In this document: positions 24,956-33,524 of the stretch, piece after piece
Position numbering within the stretch: position 1 is the stretch's first letter
Layout: each line of letters begins with the position of its first letter
DNA from: Tritonibacter mobilis
GTDB taxonomy: Bacteria; Pseudomonadota; Alphaproteobacteria; Rhodobacterales; Rhodobacteraceae
Length of the DNA stretch: 48,694 nucleotides
Assembly (NCBI RefSeq): GCF_001681715.1
Contig: NZ_LNWY01000036.1
Span: forward strand, 1-48,694
Reading direction: 5' to 3'
Program-made: the position numbers and the translations under genes
The notes under the pieces: model-generated
What the model was told of the DNA's origin: nothing
Database searches by the model: none
Seen by the model: the letters and a program-made list of their open reading frames with translations, nothing else

Positions 24956-25645
24956 ATGGCAGGTAAACGTGCGGTTTCCCGCAATACCCTCCCGGATGTG
25001 ATTGCGAACGATTTGCGCGAGCGTATCCTCAGCGGCGAATTGGCAGAAGGCGAGGTTATTCGCCAAGAGACACTCGCGGACGAATATGACGTCTCGCGCA
25101 TGCCGATCCGCGAGGCGCTAAAACGTCTCGATGCGGAAGGGCTGGTGCAATTCACGAACAATCGCGGTGCTTCGGTTACGAAACATTCCCTGCCCGAGAT
25201 CGCCGAGATTTTTGACCTGCGGATTTTGATTGAGGTCGATTTGTTTTGCCGTGCGATCCCTGCCATGACGTCGACTGATTTCTCGCTGTGCAATCAGATC
25301 CTTGAAGAGATGGAAGCCTCTTACGATGCCAATGACGTCGGAAAATGGGGCACACTGAACCATCAGTACCATTCCGCGCTCTATGCAGCAGCGGATCGCA
25401 GGCTGACGAATGACGTGCTGCAAGGGATCAGCCTGCATTCGGATCGGTTCGTCCGGATGCACCTCAGTGTGATGGAGCAGCGAGAGCCTGCCAAGAAAGA
25501 GCACCGGGATTTGCTGCGCTTCGCCGAGGCGCGCGATATCGAAGGGGCCTGCACAACGCTGCGCGAGCACATTACCCGAACCAAGGACGAATTGCTTCGG
25601 CTGGTCGCAGAGAACCGGTCCGCTGCAGGTGATCCCGCCGCCTAA
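24956..25645 (+). CDS. GntR-family regulator with FCD domain
   Basis: This 229-residue regulator has a winged helix-turn-helix at about 12-72 (LADEYDVSRMPIREALKRLDAEGLV) and a helical FCD ligand-binding domain. The FCD metal-ligand histidines are partly visible (NHQYHSALY; KKEHRDLL; LREHI). FCD proteins usually sense carboxylic acids or amino-acid breakdown products. It is divergent from the Ldh2-type reductase and 115 bp upstream of the KGSA dehydrogenase, so it probably represses both. It may also control the TRAP set through the site at 20320. The ATG at 24956 gives the usual domain boundaries. Confidence 0.9.
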   Translation: MAGKRAVSRNTLPDVIANDLRERILSGELAEGEVIRQETLADEYDVSRMPIREALKRLDAEGLVQFTNNRGASVTKHSLPEIAEIFDLRILIEVDLFCRAIPAMTSTDFSLCNQILEEMEASYDANDVGKWGTLNHQYHSALYAAADRRLTNDVLQGISLHSDRFVRMHLSVMEQREPAKKEHRDLLRFAEARDIEGACTTLREHITRTKDELLRLVAENRSAAGDPAA

Positions 25646-25709
25646 GCTGCAAGAACACACCTGTTACAATCACCCGCTTGCGGGAAAACTGGTTGCATCG
25701 CCTAATTTT

Positions 25710-25717
25710 TGTATACA
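25710..25717. promoter_or_regulatory. Possible GntR operator before the KGSA dehydrogenase
   Basis: TGTATACA is an 8-bp palindrome within TTTTTGTATACATTA, 43 bases before the ATG at 25761. It shares its core with the site before dctP. The gap from gntR (115 bp) is long enough to hold an independent promoter. Confidence 0.4.
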
Positions 25718-25760
25718 TTATCCCGCACAAATTCACCTCCATTTAGACAAAGGCCAGACC

Positions 25761-27281
25761 ATGTTCCACCCTCACGGAAAACACCTGATCGCCGGTCAAT
25801 GGGTCGCCGGTAGCGACCACTTCCCCTCCAGCCCCGCAAGCGGTGAAAGCTACGACTTCTCTGTGGGTCGGGTCGCAGACGTCAACGCAGCGGTAGAAGC
25901 TGCCGAAGCCGCCTTTGCGGCCTATTCCTCCACCTCTCGCGCGGAGCGTGCCGCGTTTTTGCATGCGATCGCGGATGAGATTGAGGCGCGCGCTGATGGC
26001 ATCACCGCGATTGGTTCGCAAGAAACAGGCCTCCCCGAGGCCCGCCTACAAGGCGAATGTGGCCGCACAACTGGTCAGTTGAGGCTCTTTGCCGAACACA
26101 TTCTGCAAGGAGACTATCTCGACCGGCGCCATGATAAAGCCCTTCCCGACAGGGTTCCGCTTCCGCGCCCGGATCTGCGCATGGTGCAACGCCCCATCGG
26201 TCCGGTTGCGGTGTTTGGTGCATCCAACTTCCCTCTCGCATTCTCCACAGCAGGCGGTGACACCGCAGCCGCGCTTGCGGCAGGCTGCCCGGTTGTCGTC
26301 AAAGGCCACAGTGCGCACCCCGGCACAGGCGAAATCATCGCAGAGGCCATCCTTGCCGCCGTTGAACGCTGCAAGATGCCCGCTGGTGTCTTTAGCCTGA
26401 TCCAAGGTGGAAACCGTCAGGTCGGTGCTGCACTGGTCCAGCACCCGCTGATCAAAGCCGTCGGCTTCACCGGATCACTCGGAGGGGGGCGTGCGCTGTT
26501 TGATCTATGTGCGCAACGCCCGGAACCTATTCCCTTCTTTGGTGAGTTGGGGTCGGTCAACCCTATGTTTATCTTCGATGAAGCGCTGAATGCGCGCGGC
26601 GATGACCTGGCCAAAGGCTGGGCTGGCTCACTGACCATGGGGGCAGGTCAATTCTGCACAAACCCCGGCATTGCAGTTCTGCGCGCAGGTCCAGAAGCCG
26701 ACCGTTTTATTGATACTGCTGCTGCAGCCCTTGCTGAAAGCCCCGCGCAAACCATGCTGACGGATGGGATTGCACAGGCCTATCGCGATGGTCAGCGTCG
26801 CATGGCCGGTGTGGAAGGCGTGCGCGAAGTGTTGGCGACCGACAGCCAAGCCCGCACAGCAACGCCGTTTCTATATACAACGGACGCGCAAAACTGGCTG
26901 AGCAACGAGACTTTGTCGGGCGAGGTCTTTGGTCCGCTCGGGCTCGTTGTCACCGTTGCAGACATGGACGAAATGCGCGCTGTTGCTCATTCCCTTGAGG
27001 GGCAACTGACCTGCACCATGCACCTGGACGATGGCGACAGCGAAACGGCCGCCCCCTTCCTGCCAATCCTCGAGCGCAAGGCGGGTCGCGTTCTTGCAAA
27101 TGGCTTCCCAACTGGGGTCGAGGTTGCAGACACGATGGTGCATGGCGGCCCCTACCCTGCATCAACCAATTTTGGCGCAACCTCCGTGGGAACCATGTCC
27201 ATTCGCCGTTTCCTGCGCCCGGTTTGCTACCAGAATATCCCCGAGGCCCTGCTGCCAGCGGATCTGCGCGACGACGCATAA
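25761..27281 (+). CDS. Alpha-ketoglutaric semialdehyde (2,5-dioxovalerate) dehydrogenase
   Basis: This 506-residue aldehyde dehydrogenase belongs to the KGSADH group. Its diagnostic features are the phrase PVAVFGASNFPLAFSTAGGD with Asn156, Glu262 in FFGELGSVNP, and Cys299 in GAGQFCTNPG. It oxidises 2,5-dioxopentanoate to 2-oxoglutarate using NAD(P), the last step of hydroxyproline, glucarate/galactarate and pentose oxidative pathways. Next to a Pyr2C-reductase-like enzyme and an amino-acid symporter, hydroxyproline breakdown is the most attractive reading. The epimerase and deaminase are not in the window. The ATG at 25761 was chosen over a 44-residue extension that would overlap gntR. Confidence 0.87.
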   Translation: MFHPHGKHLIAGQWVAGSDHFPSSPASGESYDFSVGRVADVNAAVEAAEAAFAAYSSTSRAERAAFLHAIADEIEARADGITAIGSQETGLPEARLQGECGRTTGQLRLFAEHILQGDYLDRRHDKALPDRVPLPRPDLRMVQRPIGPVAVFGASNFPLAFSTAGGDTAAALAAGCPVVVKGHSAHPGTGEIIAEAILAAVERCKMPAGVFSLIQGGNRQVGAALVQHPLIKAVGFTGSLGGGRALFDLCAQRPEPIPFFGELGSVNPMFIFDEALNARGDDLAKGWAGSLTMGAGQFCTNPGIAVLRAGPEADRFIDTAAAALAESPAQTMLTDGIAQAYRDGQRRMAGVEGVREVLATDSQARTATPFLYTTDAQNWLSNETLSGEVFGPLGLVVTVADMDEMRAVAHSLEGQLTCTMHLDDGDSETAAPFLPILERKAGRVLANGFPTGVEVADTMVHGGPYPASTNFGATSVGTMSIRRFLRPVCYQNIPEALLPADLRDDA

Positions 27282-27300
27282 AATCAGTCCTGCCCCCCTC

Positions 27301-27330
27301 CTCGACCCGGTGCCTCCCAGCCGGGTCGAG
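27301..27330 (+). terminator. Intrinsic terminator after the KGSA dehydrogenase
   Basis: CTCGACCCGG (27301-27310) and CCGGGTCGAG (27321-27330) form a perfect 10-bp stem with a 10-base loop, followed by TGCTTTTATA. It ends the unit that includes the 25761-27281 gene. Confidence 0.85.
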
Positions 27331-27584
27331 TGCTTTTATAAACGCGCCCCGCTAGCGGGACACAGCAGGTGTCGACTCCTGTGAATTTGAGGCGTATTGG
27401 CAGCCTACCTTAGAGCGCCATCCCATTGATCCTCTCGTGACTCCGGCGGAGTTCGACCAGACCGAGCAGATGGTACGCACCGCACTTTCCGTTGCGGCGC
27501 TCGCAATAAGGCAGCTTGTCTGCGCGTCGCCCAAAGTGGCGCAAGCGTAGGCTAAAATACCTAAAGCTCTGTGGGAGGAGTGAC
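27331..27584. other. Intergenic region before the AgcS symporter
   Basis: No gene is supported here. A perfect 12-bp palindrome CCCGCTAGCGGG lies at 27348-27359. The GGGAGGAG ribosome-binding site of the symporter is just upstream of 27585. The promoter is presumably within this stretch, but no clear -35/-10 pair stands out by eye. Confidence 0.5.
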
Positions 27585-28961
27585 ATGGAAACCCTTAATT
27601 CTATCGTTGGCGCCGTCAACGCGGTCGTCTGGGGCCCGTTGATGCTGGTGCTCATTCTCGGTGTTGGGCTGTTTTTGCAGGTCGGGCTGAAACTGATGCC
27701 TATTTTGCGGATCGGCACCGGCTTTTCATTGCTGTTCAAGGGACGTAGCCCCGAAGACGGCGAAGGCCAGATCACGCCATTTAACGCATTGATGACCGCC
27801 CTGTCGGCCACGATCGGCACCGGGAACATCGCAGGTGTCGCAACCGCCGTATTCCTTGGCGGCCCCGGCGCGTTGTTTTGGATGTGGATCACCGCGCTGG
27901 TCGGCATGGCAACCAAATATTCCGAAGCGGTTTGCGCCGTGAAGTTTCGCGAGCAGGACTCTCAGGGGAATTTCGTCGGTGGCCCGATGTATTACATCAA
28001 GAACGGCCTTGGCGAGAACTGGAAATGGCTGGGCGTGGCCTTTGCTCTGTTTGGCTCAATCGCGGCCTTTGGGATCGGCAATGGCGTACAGGCCAATGGT
28101 GTCGCGCAGGTGCTGGAAACCAACTTTGGCTTCAACCCGTCTATTACCGGCGTTGTGCTGATGGTTCTTACAGGGGCAGTCGTGCTTGGTGGGATCACCC
28201 GCATCGGTGCTGTCGCGGGTGCGCTCGTTCCCTTCATGGCCGTGAGCTACATTGCCGCGGGTCTGATCGTCCTTTTGATCAACGCGGATCAACTGGGTTC
28301 GGCACTGGGGCTGGTGTTTACGCATGCCTTCACGCCCTCTGCCGCCGAAGGTGGGTTTGCTGGGGCTGCTGTCTGGGCCGCAATCCGCTTTGGCGTGGCA
28401 CGCGGCGTGTTCTCGAATGAGGCAGGCCTTGGCTCCGCGCCCATCGCACATGCCGCCGCAGAAACCAAAGGGCCAGTCAATCAGGGCCTGATCGCCATGC
28501 TGGGTACGTTCATCGACACGATTATCGTCTGCAGCATCACCGGCCTTGCGATCATTGCATCCGGTGTCTGGACCTCGGGAGAAAGCGGCGCGGCACTGAC
28601 GTCGCTGGCGTTTGAGACTTCGCTGCCCGGTTTTGGTGGCTATCTCATCGCGATTGCGCTTTCGATCTTTGCCTTCACCACCATTTTGGGCTGGTCCTAT
28701 TATGGCGAGAAATGCGTTGGCTACCTGCTCGGTGCCAAGGTTTTGATCGGCTATCGTATCCTGTGGATCGTTGCGATCTATTTTGGGGCGACGGCGGATC
28801 TTGGCTTTATCTGGCTCTTGGCCGATACGCTCAACGCGATGATGGCAATTCCAAACCTGATCGCGCTGATCCTGCTCAGCCCTGTGGTTTTCGCGGTGAC
28901 CAAGGAGTTCTTTGCCACAAAAGGTCAGAGCGAAGAGCGCACGTCCCGCTCACCACAATAA
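27585..28961 (+). CDS. Alanine/glycine:cation symporter (AgcS family)
   Basis: This 458-residue inner-membrane symporter has about 11 helices and imports alanine, glycine or a related small amino acid with sodium or protons. AGCS hallmarks are visible: FNALMTALSATIGTGNIAGVATA near residue 68, GGPGALFWMWITALVGMATKYSEA, GGPMYYIKNGLG, and RGVFSNEAGLGSAPIAHAAA in the middle. The ATG at 27585 follows GTGGGAGGAG at ideal distance. It is separated from the KGSA dehydrogenase by a terminator, so it is its own unit, though functionally it fits an amino-acid theme. Confidence 0.92.
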   Translation: METLNSIVGAVNAVVWGPLMLVLILGVGLFLQVGLKLMPILRIGTGFSLLFKGRSPEDGEGQITPFNALMTALSATIGTGNIAGVATAVFLGGPGALFWMWITALVGMATKYSEAVCAVKFREQDSQGNFVGGPMYYIKNGLGENWKWLGVAFALFGSIAAFGIGNGVQANGVAQVLETNFGFNPSITGVVLMVLTGAVVLGGITRIGAVAGALVPFMAVSYIAAGLIVLLINADQLGSALGLVFTHAFTPSAAEGGFAGAAVWAAIRFGVARGVFSNEAGLGSAPIAHAAAETKGPVNQGLIAMLGTFIDTIIVCSITGLAIIASGVWTSGESGAALTSLAFETSLPGFGGYLIAIALSIFAFTTILGWSYYGEKCVGYLLGAKVLIGYRILWIVAIYFGATADLGFIWLLADTLNAMMAIPNLIALILLSPVVFAVTKEFFATKGQSEERTSRSPQ

Positions 28962-28975
28962 ACCAAGCTCTATCG

Positions 28976-28999
28976 GGGGCGCGTCATTTGATGCGCCCC
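28976..28999 (+). terminator. Terminator-like hairpin after the symporter
   Basis: GGGGCGCGTC and its near-complement GATGCGCCCC form a 10-bp stem with one G-U pair and a four-base loop. It starts 15 bases after the symporter stop. There is no T-tract, so confidence in termination is moderate. Confidence 0.6.
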
Positions 29000-29083
29000 T
29001 CCGTGGAACCTCGCCACTCCGCGTATTTTAGCTGAATGGCCGGTGCCAGACGTATCGTTTACTATGTTTACCTAGGTCTTTTT

Positions 29084-29380
29084 ATGAAACGATTTCTACC
29101 TTCTGCCTTTCTCGGGGCAGTCATTGTACTCACTCTTGCAAGTGGCACTATCGGTGTGATCCTGTTGCTGGACATGAGACTGGAGCCTGCAAGTTCATGG
29201 GAGTGGAGCGCGCGTGCGCTGATGATCACATGCGCGGTGATCGCGATTTTCCTTGGTAGGGCGCAATGGCACACACCCGTTGCGCGGCTCTGCGCATTAT
29301 TGTCCGCGCTCGTTCTGATCATCTCAATGGGGGTCTTTGTGTGGGGCGGGTACAGCGCGCAGATTGCGCAGCCCTGCTAA
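29084..29380 (+). CDS. Small membrane protein of unknown function
   Basis: This 98-residue protein has three predicted membrane helices (about 4-24, 36-56 and 68-90) and no recognisable motif. The ATG at 29084 has AGGT about seven bases upstream; an earlier in-frame ATG at 29036 would add 16 residues with a weaker context. It lies 256 bp before pqiA1 and may be unrelated. Length and helix spacing resemble many uncharacterised inner-membrane proteins. No function is proposed. Confidence 0.55.
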   Translation: MKRFLPSAFLGAVIVLTLASGTIGVILLLDMRLEPASSWEWSARALMITCAVIAIFLGRAQWHTPVARLCALLSALVLIISMGVFVWGGYSAQIAQPC

Positions 29381-29636
29381 GCGCAGATGACGCAGAGCTA
29401 CGTCCCCCCTCGGAGAATGTCCTTAATTCGCACAGCGCTTTCTCGTATTGATCGGCGGCAGAGCACCACATTTGGGCCAAACACCACGCAGCGATTGAAA
29501 TCTCCGTGTTTTTCATGGTTACTTTCGATCTGCCTTTCGCCAGTGTGATCGGGCGGCGGGGTCGGCGTAACTCTCATTGAGGGGAAGCGGGCCTTCAGCT
29601 TTGGTCATCTCGGGCGCTCATTCGATGTGGACTGCC

Positions 29637-30254
29637 ATGATCCTCGATCAAGTAATCGCCTGCCCTGTCTGCGACGCTCTGCATCACGATCAGGACGTCC
29701 AGAAACACTCAATCGCCAAATGTGCGCGATGTGGAACCGTACTCGCGGCTCCGAAATCCGGTGCCATGACGCGCATTGCCATGCTGTCCCTCACGGCGCT
29801 GATCCTACTGATCGCGGCGGCGTCCTTTCCCTTTCTCGCGCTGGAGGTTCAGGGGCTTTCGCACCAAGCCTCGGTGCTGGATACGATCCTTGCGTTTGCC
29901 AGTGGCCCAATGCTCCCGCTTTCGCTGGCCACAGGTCTGTTGATCGTCCTGTTGCCCGCTGCACGGTACTGCGCGTTGATCTACACGCTTGCCCCCATGG
30001 CCATCGGCTACCGGCCAGCGCCCTATGCGGCAATGGTCTATACATGGGCTGAACGGCTTAAACCCTGGGCGATGGCCGAGATCTTTATCATCGGGGTGGC
30101 GGTTGCACTGGTCAAAGTCTCAGGTCTCGCCCGGGTGGAGCTGGGGCCTGCATTTTGGGCTTTTGCAGCGCTCTTGATCGTGACAATCCTTACCGACAGT
30201 TCAATTTGCAGGTTAACCGTTTGGAAAACACTGAGAACACGCAGCACTATTTGA
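29637..30254 (+). CDS. pqiA: PqiA-domain protein, first half (PqiA1)
   Basis: This protein of about 205 residues corresponds to one half of the two-domain PqiA of E. coli. A zinc-ribbon-like pair CPVC and CARC (residues 9-12 and about 29-32) precedes four membrane helices. PqiA is the inner-membrane part of the PqiABC lipid-trafficking system. Start choice is uncertain: ATG 29637, ATG 29625 and TTG 29577 are all in frame. It overlaps the next gene, which holds the second PqiA domain. Together with pqiB and pqiC it forms one operon. Confidence 0.8.
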   Translation: MILDQVIACPVCDALHHDQDVQKHSIAKCARCGTVLAAPKSGAMTRIAMLSLTALILLIAAASFPFLALEVQGLSHQASVLDTILAFASGPMLPLSLATGLLIVLLPAARYCALIYTLAPMAIGYRPAPYAAMVYTWAERLKPWAMAEIFIIGVAVALVKVSGLARVELGPAFWAFAALLIVTILTDSSICRLTVWKTLRTRSTI

Positions 30255-30856
30255 CAGCAACCGAAGCCGGTCTGGTCGGGTGTCGCGCGTGTGGAACGGT
30301 GGCGCCACAGGGCACGCATGTCTGCCCATGCTGTCAGAGCCGATTGGAGTTTTCTGAAACCGCATCCCTGCAAAAAGTCTGGGCGTGGCTTGTCGCGGGA
30401 CTGATCGCATATGTCCCGGCCAACATCTATCCGATGCTTCGCACATCAACTTTGGGGCAGACTTCCGAAAACACATTGATGGGCGGCATTATCGAGTTGG
30501 TCCATCACGGCTCATATGGCGTCGCCTTCATCGTGTTTTTTGCCAGTATTCTGATTCCGATCGCAAAATTCATCGCAATCGCATTTCTGGCCATCTCTGT
30601 CCGCAAACCGGCCAATCTTGGCAATCACGGAAGGTTGGTTCTCTACGAAGTTGTAGAATTCATTGGCAGATGGTCGATGATCGACGTCTTTGTCGTGGCA
30701 ATTCTGACAGCGCTGGTGCAACTGGACTTTGCCGCCGCGATCAGTCCGGGTATTGCGGCAGTGAGTTTTGCATTGTCGGTTGCCTTCACCATGCTGGCAG
30801 CCCAGAGTTTTGATCCGCGCCTGATGTGGCTTGCGGAAAACCGAGTTGAGTCATGA
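30221..30856 (+). CDS. pqiA: PqiA-domain protein, second half (PqiA2)
   Basis: This 211-residue protein has a second zinc-ribbon (CRAC and CPCC) and four membrane helices. The family phrases are YVPANIYPML and GGIIELVHHGSYGVAFIVF, then RWSMIDVFVVAIL. It reads in a different frame from PqiA1 and overlaps it by about 34 bases. The start is probably the TTG at 30221; an ATG at 30155 would overlap by 100 bases. Its stop overlaps the pqiB start (ATGA). Separate PqiA halves make up what is a single protein in enterobacteria, so this is either a genuine gene split or an old frameshift. Confidence 0.8.
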   Translation: MENTENTQHYLTATEAGLVGCRACGTVAPQGTHVCPCCQSRLEFSETASLQKVWAWLVAGLIAYVPANIYPMLRTSTLGQTSENTLMGGIIELVHHGSYGVAFIVFFASILIPIAKFIAIAFLAISVRKPANLGNHGRLVLYEVVEFIGRWSMIDVFVVAILTALVQLDFAAAISPGIAAVSFALSVAFTMLAAQSFDPRLMWLAENRVES

Positions 30857-32937
30857 GCACCCAAGAACCCGCCCAATTGAACATATCACCCAAGCGCCCC
30901 TCAATGTGGCGCAATCTTTCGTTGGTGTGGCTGGTGCCGCTGGCTGCTTTGTTGGTCTCCCTCGGCATCGCGTGGAAGAATTACGCGGACCGCGGTGAGC
31001 TGATTTACATCGCATTTGAAAATGCATCCGGCGTTGTCGCAAATGAGACAACCCTCCGATATCGCGATGTGGTCATTGGCCGTGTCGAAGAGGTCGGTTT
31101 CGCCGAAGGCCTCAGTAAAGTCTCCGTTGCAGTACGTGTCGACAAAGACATCGCCCCATTTCTGGATGAAGACGCTACATTCTGGGTCGTGCGCCCCGAG
31201 GTCAGCTCGCGCGGGATTTCCGGGCTCAGCACCGTTTTGTCGGGGGTCTACATCGAAGGGGCATGGGACGAGCAGGCTGGAGTGGCACAAACCGTGTTCG
31301 CGGGCCGTGATCGCCCACCCCTCGTCCAGCCGGGACGCGCCGGGCGCCGCATCACCTTGCGCACAGAAGACGGTCGGATGATCACCGAAGGCGCTCCGGT
31401 GCTGTTTCGCGGCATAGAAGTGGGACGCCTTGAGCATCCGCGCTTGACCGTCAGCGGAAATAGCATCGTGGTGGACGCTTTCATTGACGCCCCGCATGAC
31501 CGGCGCATCAACTCTGCCACACGGTTTTGGGACACCTCGGGTTTTACTGTCTCATTTGGTGCCGACGGTTTGTCGCTGGATGTGGACAGTCTCGCCTCCC
31601 TCGTCTCGGGTGGGATTGAATTTGATGCTGTCTTTGAGGGCGGCCGACCAGCAAGCTCCGGTGCCGTTTTTGATATCTACCCGGACGAAGCCACGGCCCG
31701 ACGCACCGCCTTTGCCCGCTCTATGGCGGGGGGTGTTGCGATTTCGGTGGCTTTTGATGAGTCTGTTGCTGGTCTTAGTGATGGTGCCGCCGTGAAACTC
31801 GGCGGGATCAAAGTCGGCGAGGTCGGCACCCTTACGGCATCCATCCAGAACGAATCCGCAAATGCCGAAGTGCGGCTGGTCGCCAAACTCCTGTTACAAC
31901 CTGCATTGCTGGGTCTGCCCCCCGGTGCAGGAGAAGAGGACGTGCTGGATTTCTTGCAAAACGCGGTTGAGGGCGGTTTGCGCGCGCGCTTGGCCTCTGC
32001 CGGGTTGCTCAGCTCCGAGTTGATGGTCGAATTGGTGCGTCTTGAAGATGCAGCACCCGCACAGTTTGACCGCACAGCCGAGCCTTATCCAGAATTGCCA
32101 AGCGCCCCATCGGATTTGCCCGATTTTGCGGCAACCGCAGAAGGAGCCATGGAGCGGATCAGCGAACTGCCCGTCGAAGAGCTGATGGCGCAGGCGATCA
32201 GCACACTTGCAAGTATCGAGGCACTCGCAACCTCTGAAAGCACGCGTCAGGCCCCTGCTGCGGCAGTCGCACTGCTTGAAGACACCCGCGCCTTGGTCAC
32301 AGATCCAAGCACACGCGCCCTGCCCCGCGAATTGCAGGCCACGATCACCGATCTGCGGGCCATCCTACAAGACCTCCAACAGGGCCGCGCCGTCGAACAT
32401 CTCACGGCAGCCCTCAAAGATGGGGCCGCTGCGGCAAGCGAGATCTCATCCGCATCAGAAGAGTTGCCAGCCCTTGTCGACGATCTTCGCACGCTCGCTG
32501 CCAAGGCCAATTCGCTTGAAGCCGAAGAACTGATCCGCTCAGTCAATAAATTGATGATCAGCGCTGATGAGGTGATCGGCACCGAGCAGGCGCGTGCGCT
32601 GCCCGCATCCCTTTCTGCGGCTTTGGATGAGATACGCGCCACGCTCACGACATTGCGCGAAGGTGGGCTGGTGGATAACGCCAATGCGACCATGGCCTCG
32701 GCGCGCGATGCGGCACAGTCGGTTGCGGACGCTGCCGAAGGGCTGCCTGCGCTGTCGGCGCGGCTTGAACGGCTTGTCGCACGGTCAGAAGCGTTGGTGG
32801 CGGCTTATGGAGATCGCTCCAACTTCAATACGGAGACGCTGGATGTGCTCCGAGAAATCAAATCTGCGGCGCGCGCGGTTTCACAGCTGGCTCGCAAGAT
32901 CGAGCGCGATCCGAATTCACTGGTGTTTGGTAGGTAA
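30853..32937 (+). CDS. pqiB: PqiB, MCE-domain intermembrane transport protein
   Basis: This 694-residue protein has one N-terminal membrane helix (about 22-40) and three MCE/MlaD domains in series (about 45-135, 160-250 and 290-390). A long alpha-helical region follows, rich in Ala, Glu, Ser and Leu, up to the C-terminus. In E. coli, PqiB hexamers stack MCE rings and a helical needle to bridge the periplasm for lipid movement. The helical region here is longer than I recall for E. coli PqiB (about 546 residues in total), which may mean a longer needle. The ATG overlaps the pqiA2 stop by four bases. Confidence 0.9.
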   Translation: MSTQEPAQLNISPKRPSMWRNLSLVWLVPLAALLVSLGIAWKNYADRGELIYIAFENASGVVANETTLRYRDVVIGRVEEVGFAEGLSKVSVAVRVDKDIAPFLDEDATFWVVRPEVSSRGISGLSTVLSGVYIEGAWDEQAGVAQTVFAGRDRPPLVQPGRAGRRITLRTEDGRMITEGAPVLFRGIEVGRLEHPRLTVSGNSIVVDAFIDAPHDRRINSATRFWDTSGFTVSFGADGLSLDVDSLASLVSGGIEFDAVFEGGRPASSGAVFDIYPDEATARRTAFARSMAGGVAISVAFDESVAGLSDGAAVKLGGIKVGEVGTLTASIQNESANAEVRLVAKLLLQPALLGLPPGAGEEDVLDFLQNAVEGGLRARLASAGLLSSELMVELVRLEDAAPAQFDRTAEPYPELPSAPSDLPDFAATAEGAMERISELPVEELMAQAISTLASIEALATSESTRQAPAAAVALLEDTRALVTDPSTRALPRELQATITDLRAILQDLQQGRAVEHLTAALKDGAAAASEISSASEELPALVDDLRTLAAKANSLEAEELIRSVNKLMISADEVIGTEQARALPASLSAALDEIRATLTTLREGGLVDNANATMASARDAAQSVADAAEGLPALSARLERLVARSEALVAAYGDRSNFNTETLDVLREIKSAARAVSQLARKIERDPNSLVFGR

Positions 32938-32938
32938 T

Positions 32939-33496
32939 ATGAAAAAACTTTTTGCATTTCTGTGTCTTGCAACGGCATTGACGGCTTGTTCCGAGTCCAA
33001 TGATGCGCGTTACCTGATTGCTGCCACGCCGGGTGAACCTGTCAAAAACCTCAGCTCCCGCTCGATCGAGGTTCGTCTGGTGTCACTTCCCACTTATGCA
33101 TCTGCCTCCGAGATTGTCTCAGAGGGTGAAGGTGGAGCGCTCTTTAACGAGGATCGGGCGCAATGGGCAGATGATCCTGCAAGGGGCATGTCGGTCGCAC
33201 TCGCTCGCGGTCTGAGCGATCGCACCGGGGCCGCAGTTGCTGTGGAGCCTTGGCCGCTGAACACCCCGGCAGACGTACGGTTGGATGTGAGGGTCGATCA
33301 GAGCTACGCCCGCGCCGATGGCGTGTTTGAGTTTTCCGGGCAATATGCCGTGTCCTCACCCGAGGGGCGCGTGCGGGAGTTCGTCAAACGGTTTAAAATT
33401 GAAACCCCGGTCGCTGAGCCCGGCCCCGCCGCTTCGGCGCGCGCACTCTCCGCCGCGCTTGCCGAGCTGTCACGGCAGGTGGCTTCTTCTATGTGA
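32939..33496 (+). CDS. pqiC: PqiC, outer-membrane lipoprotein of the Pqi system
   Basis: This 185-residue protein has a lipoprotein signal peptide with lipobox LTAC and lipidated Cys17. The rest matches the ABC-type auxiliary lipoprotein/PqiC domain: ARYLIAATPGEP, then DVRLDVRVDQSYA with alternating strands. It would sit on the inner face of the outer membrane and cap the PqiB tube. The ATG at 32939 lies one base after the pqiB stop; a much longer frame running through pqiB is rejected. It ends the operon. Confidence 0.88.
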   Translation: MKKLFAFLCLATALTACSESNDARYLIAATPGEPVKNLSSRSIEVRLVSLPTYASASEIVSEGEGGALFNEDRAQWADDPARGMSVALARGLSDRTGAAVAVEPWPLNTPADVRLDVRVDQSYARADGVFEFSGQYAVSSPEGRVREFVKRFKIETPVAEPGPAASARALSAALAELSRQVASSM

Positions 33497-33500
33497 GAAC

Positions 33501-33524
33501 AGGTGCGGGGATCAGGCCGCACCT
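33501..33524. terminator. Hairpin between convergent pqiC and cysA
   Basis: AGGTGCGG (33501-33508) and CCGCACCT (33517-33524) form a perfect 8-bp stem with an eight-base loop. It overlaps the cysA stop codon. No T-run is seen, so it is a moderate candidate for a shared terminator. Confidence 0.55.

Noticed and set aside
23771-25066. Long form of the Ldh2-type reductase
   Set aside because: The extra 89 residues cross the divergent promoter and the start of gntR; the family begins near the ATG at 24799.
17450-28961. One single pathway for glucarate or galactarate
   Set aside because: A KGSA dehydrogenase and a GarR-like enzyme are present, but no dehydratase or aldolase, and the GarR-like enzyme lacks the usual substrate motif.
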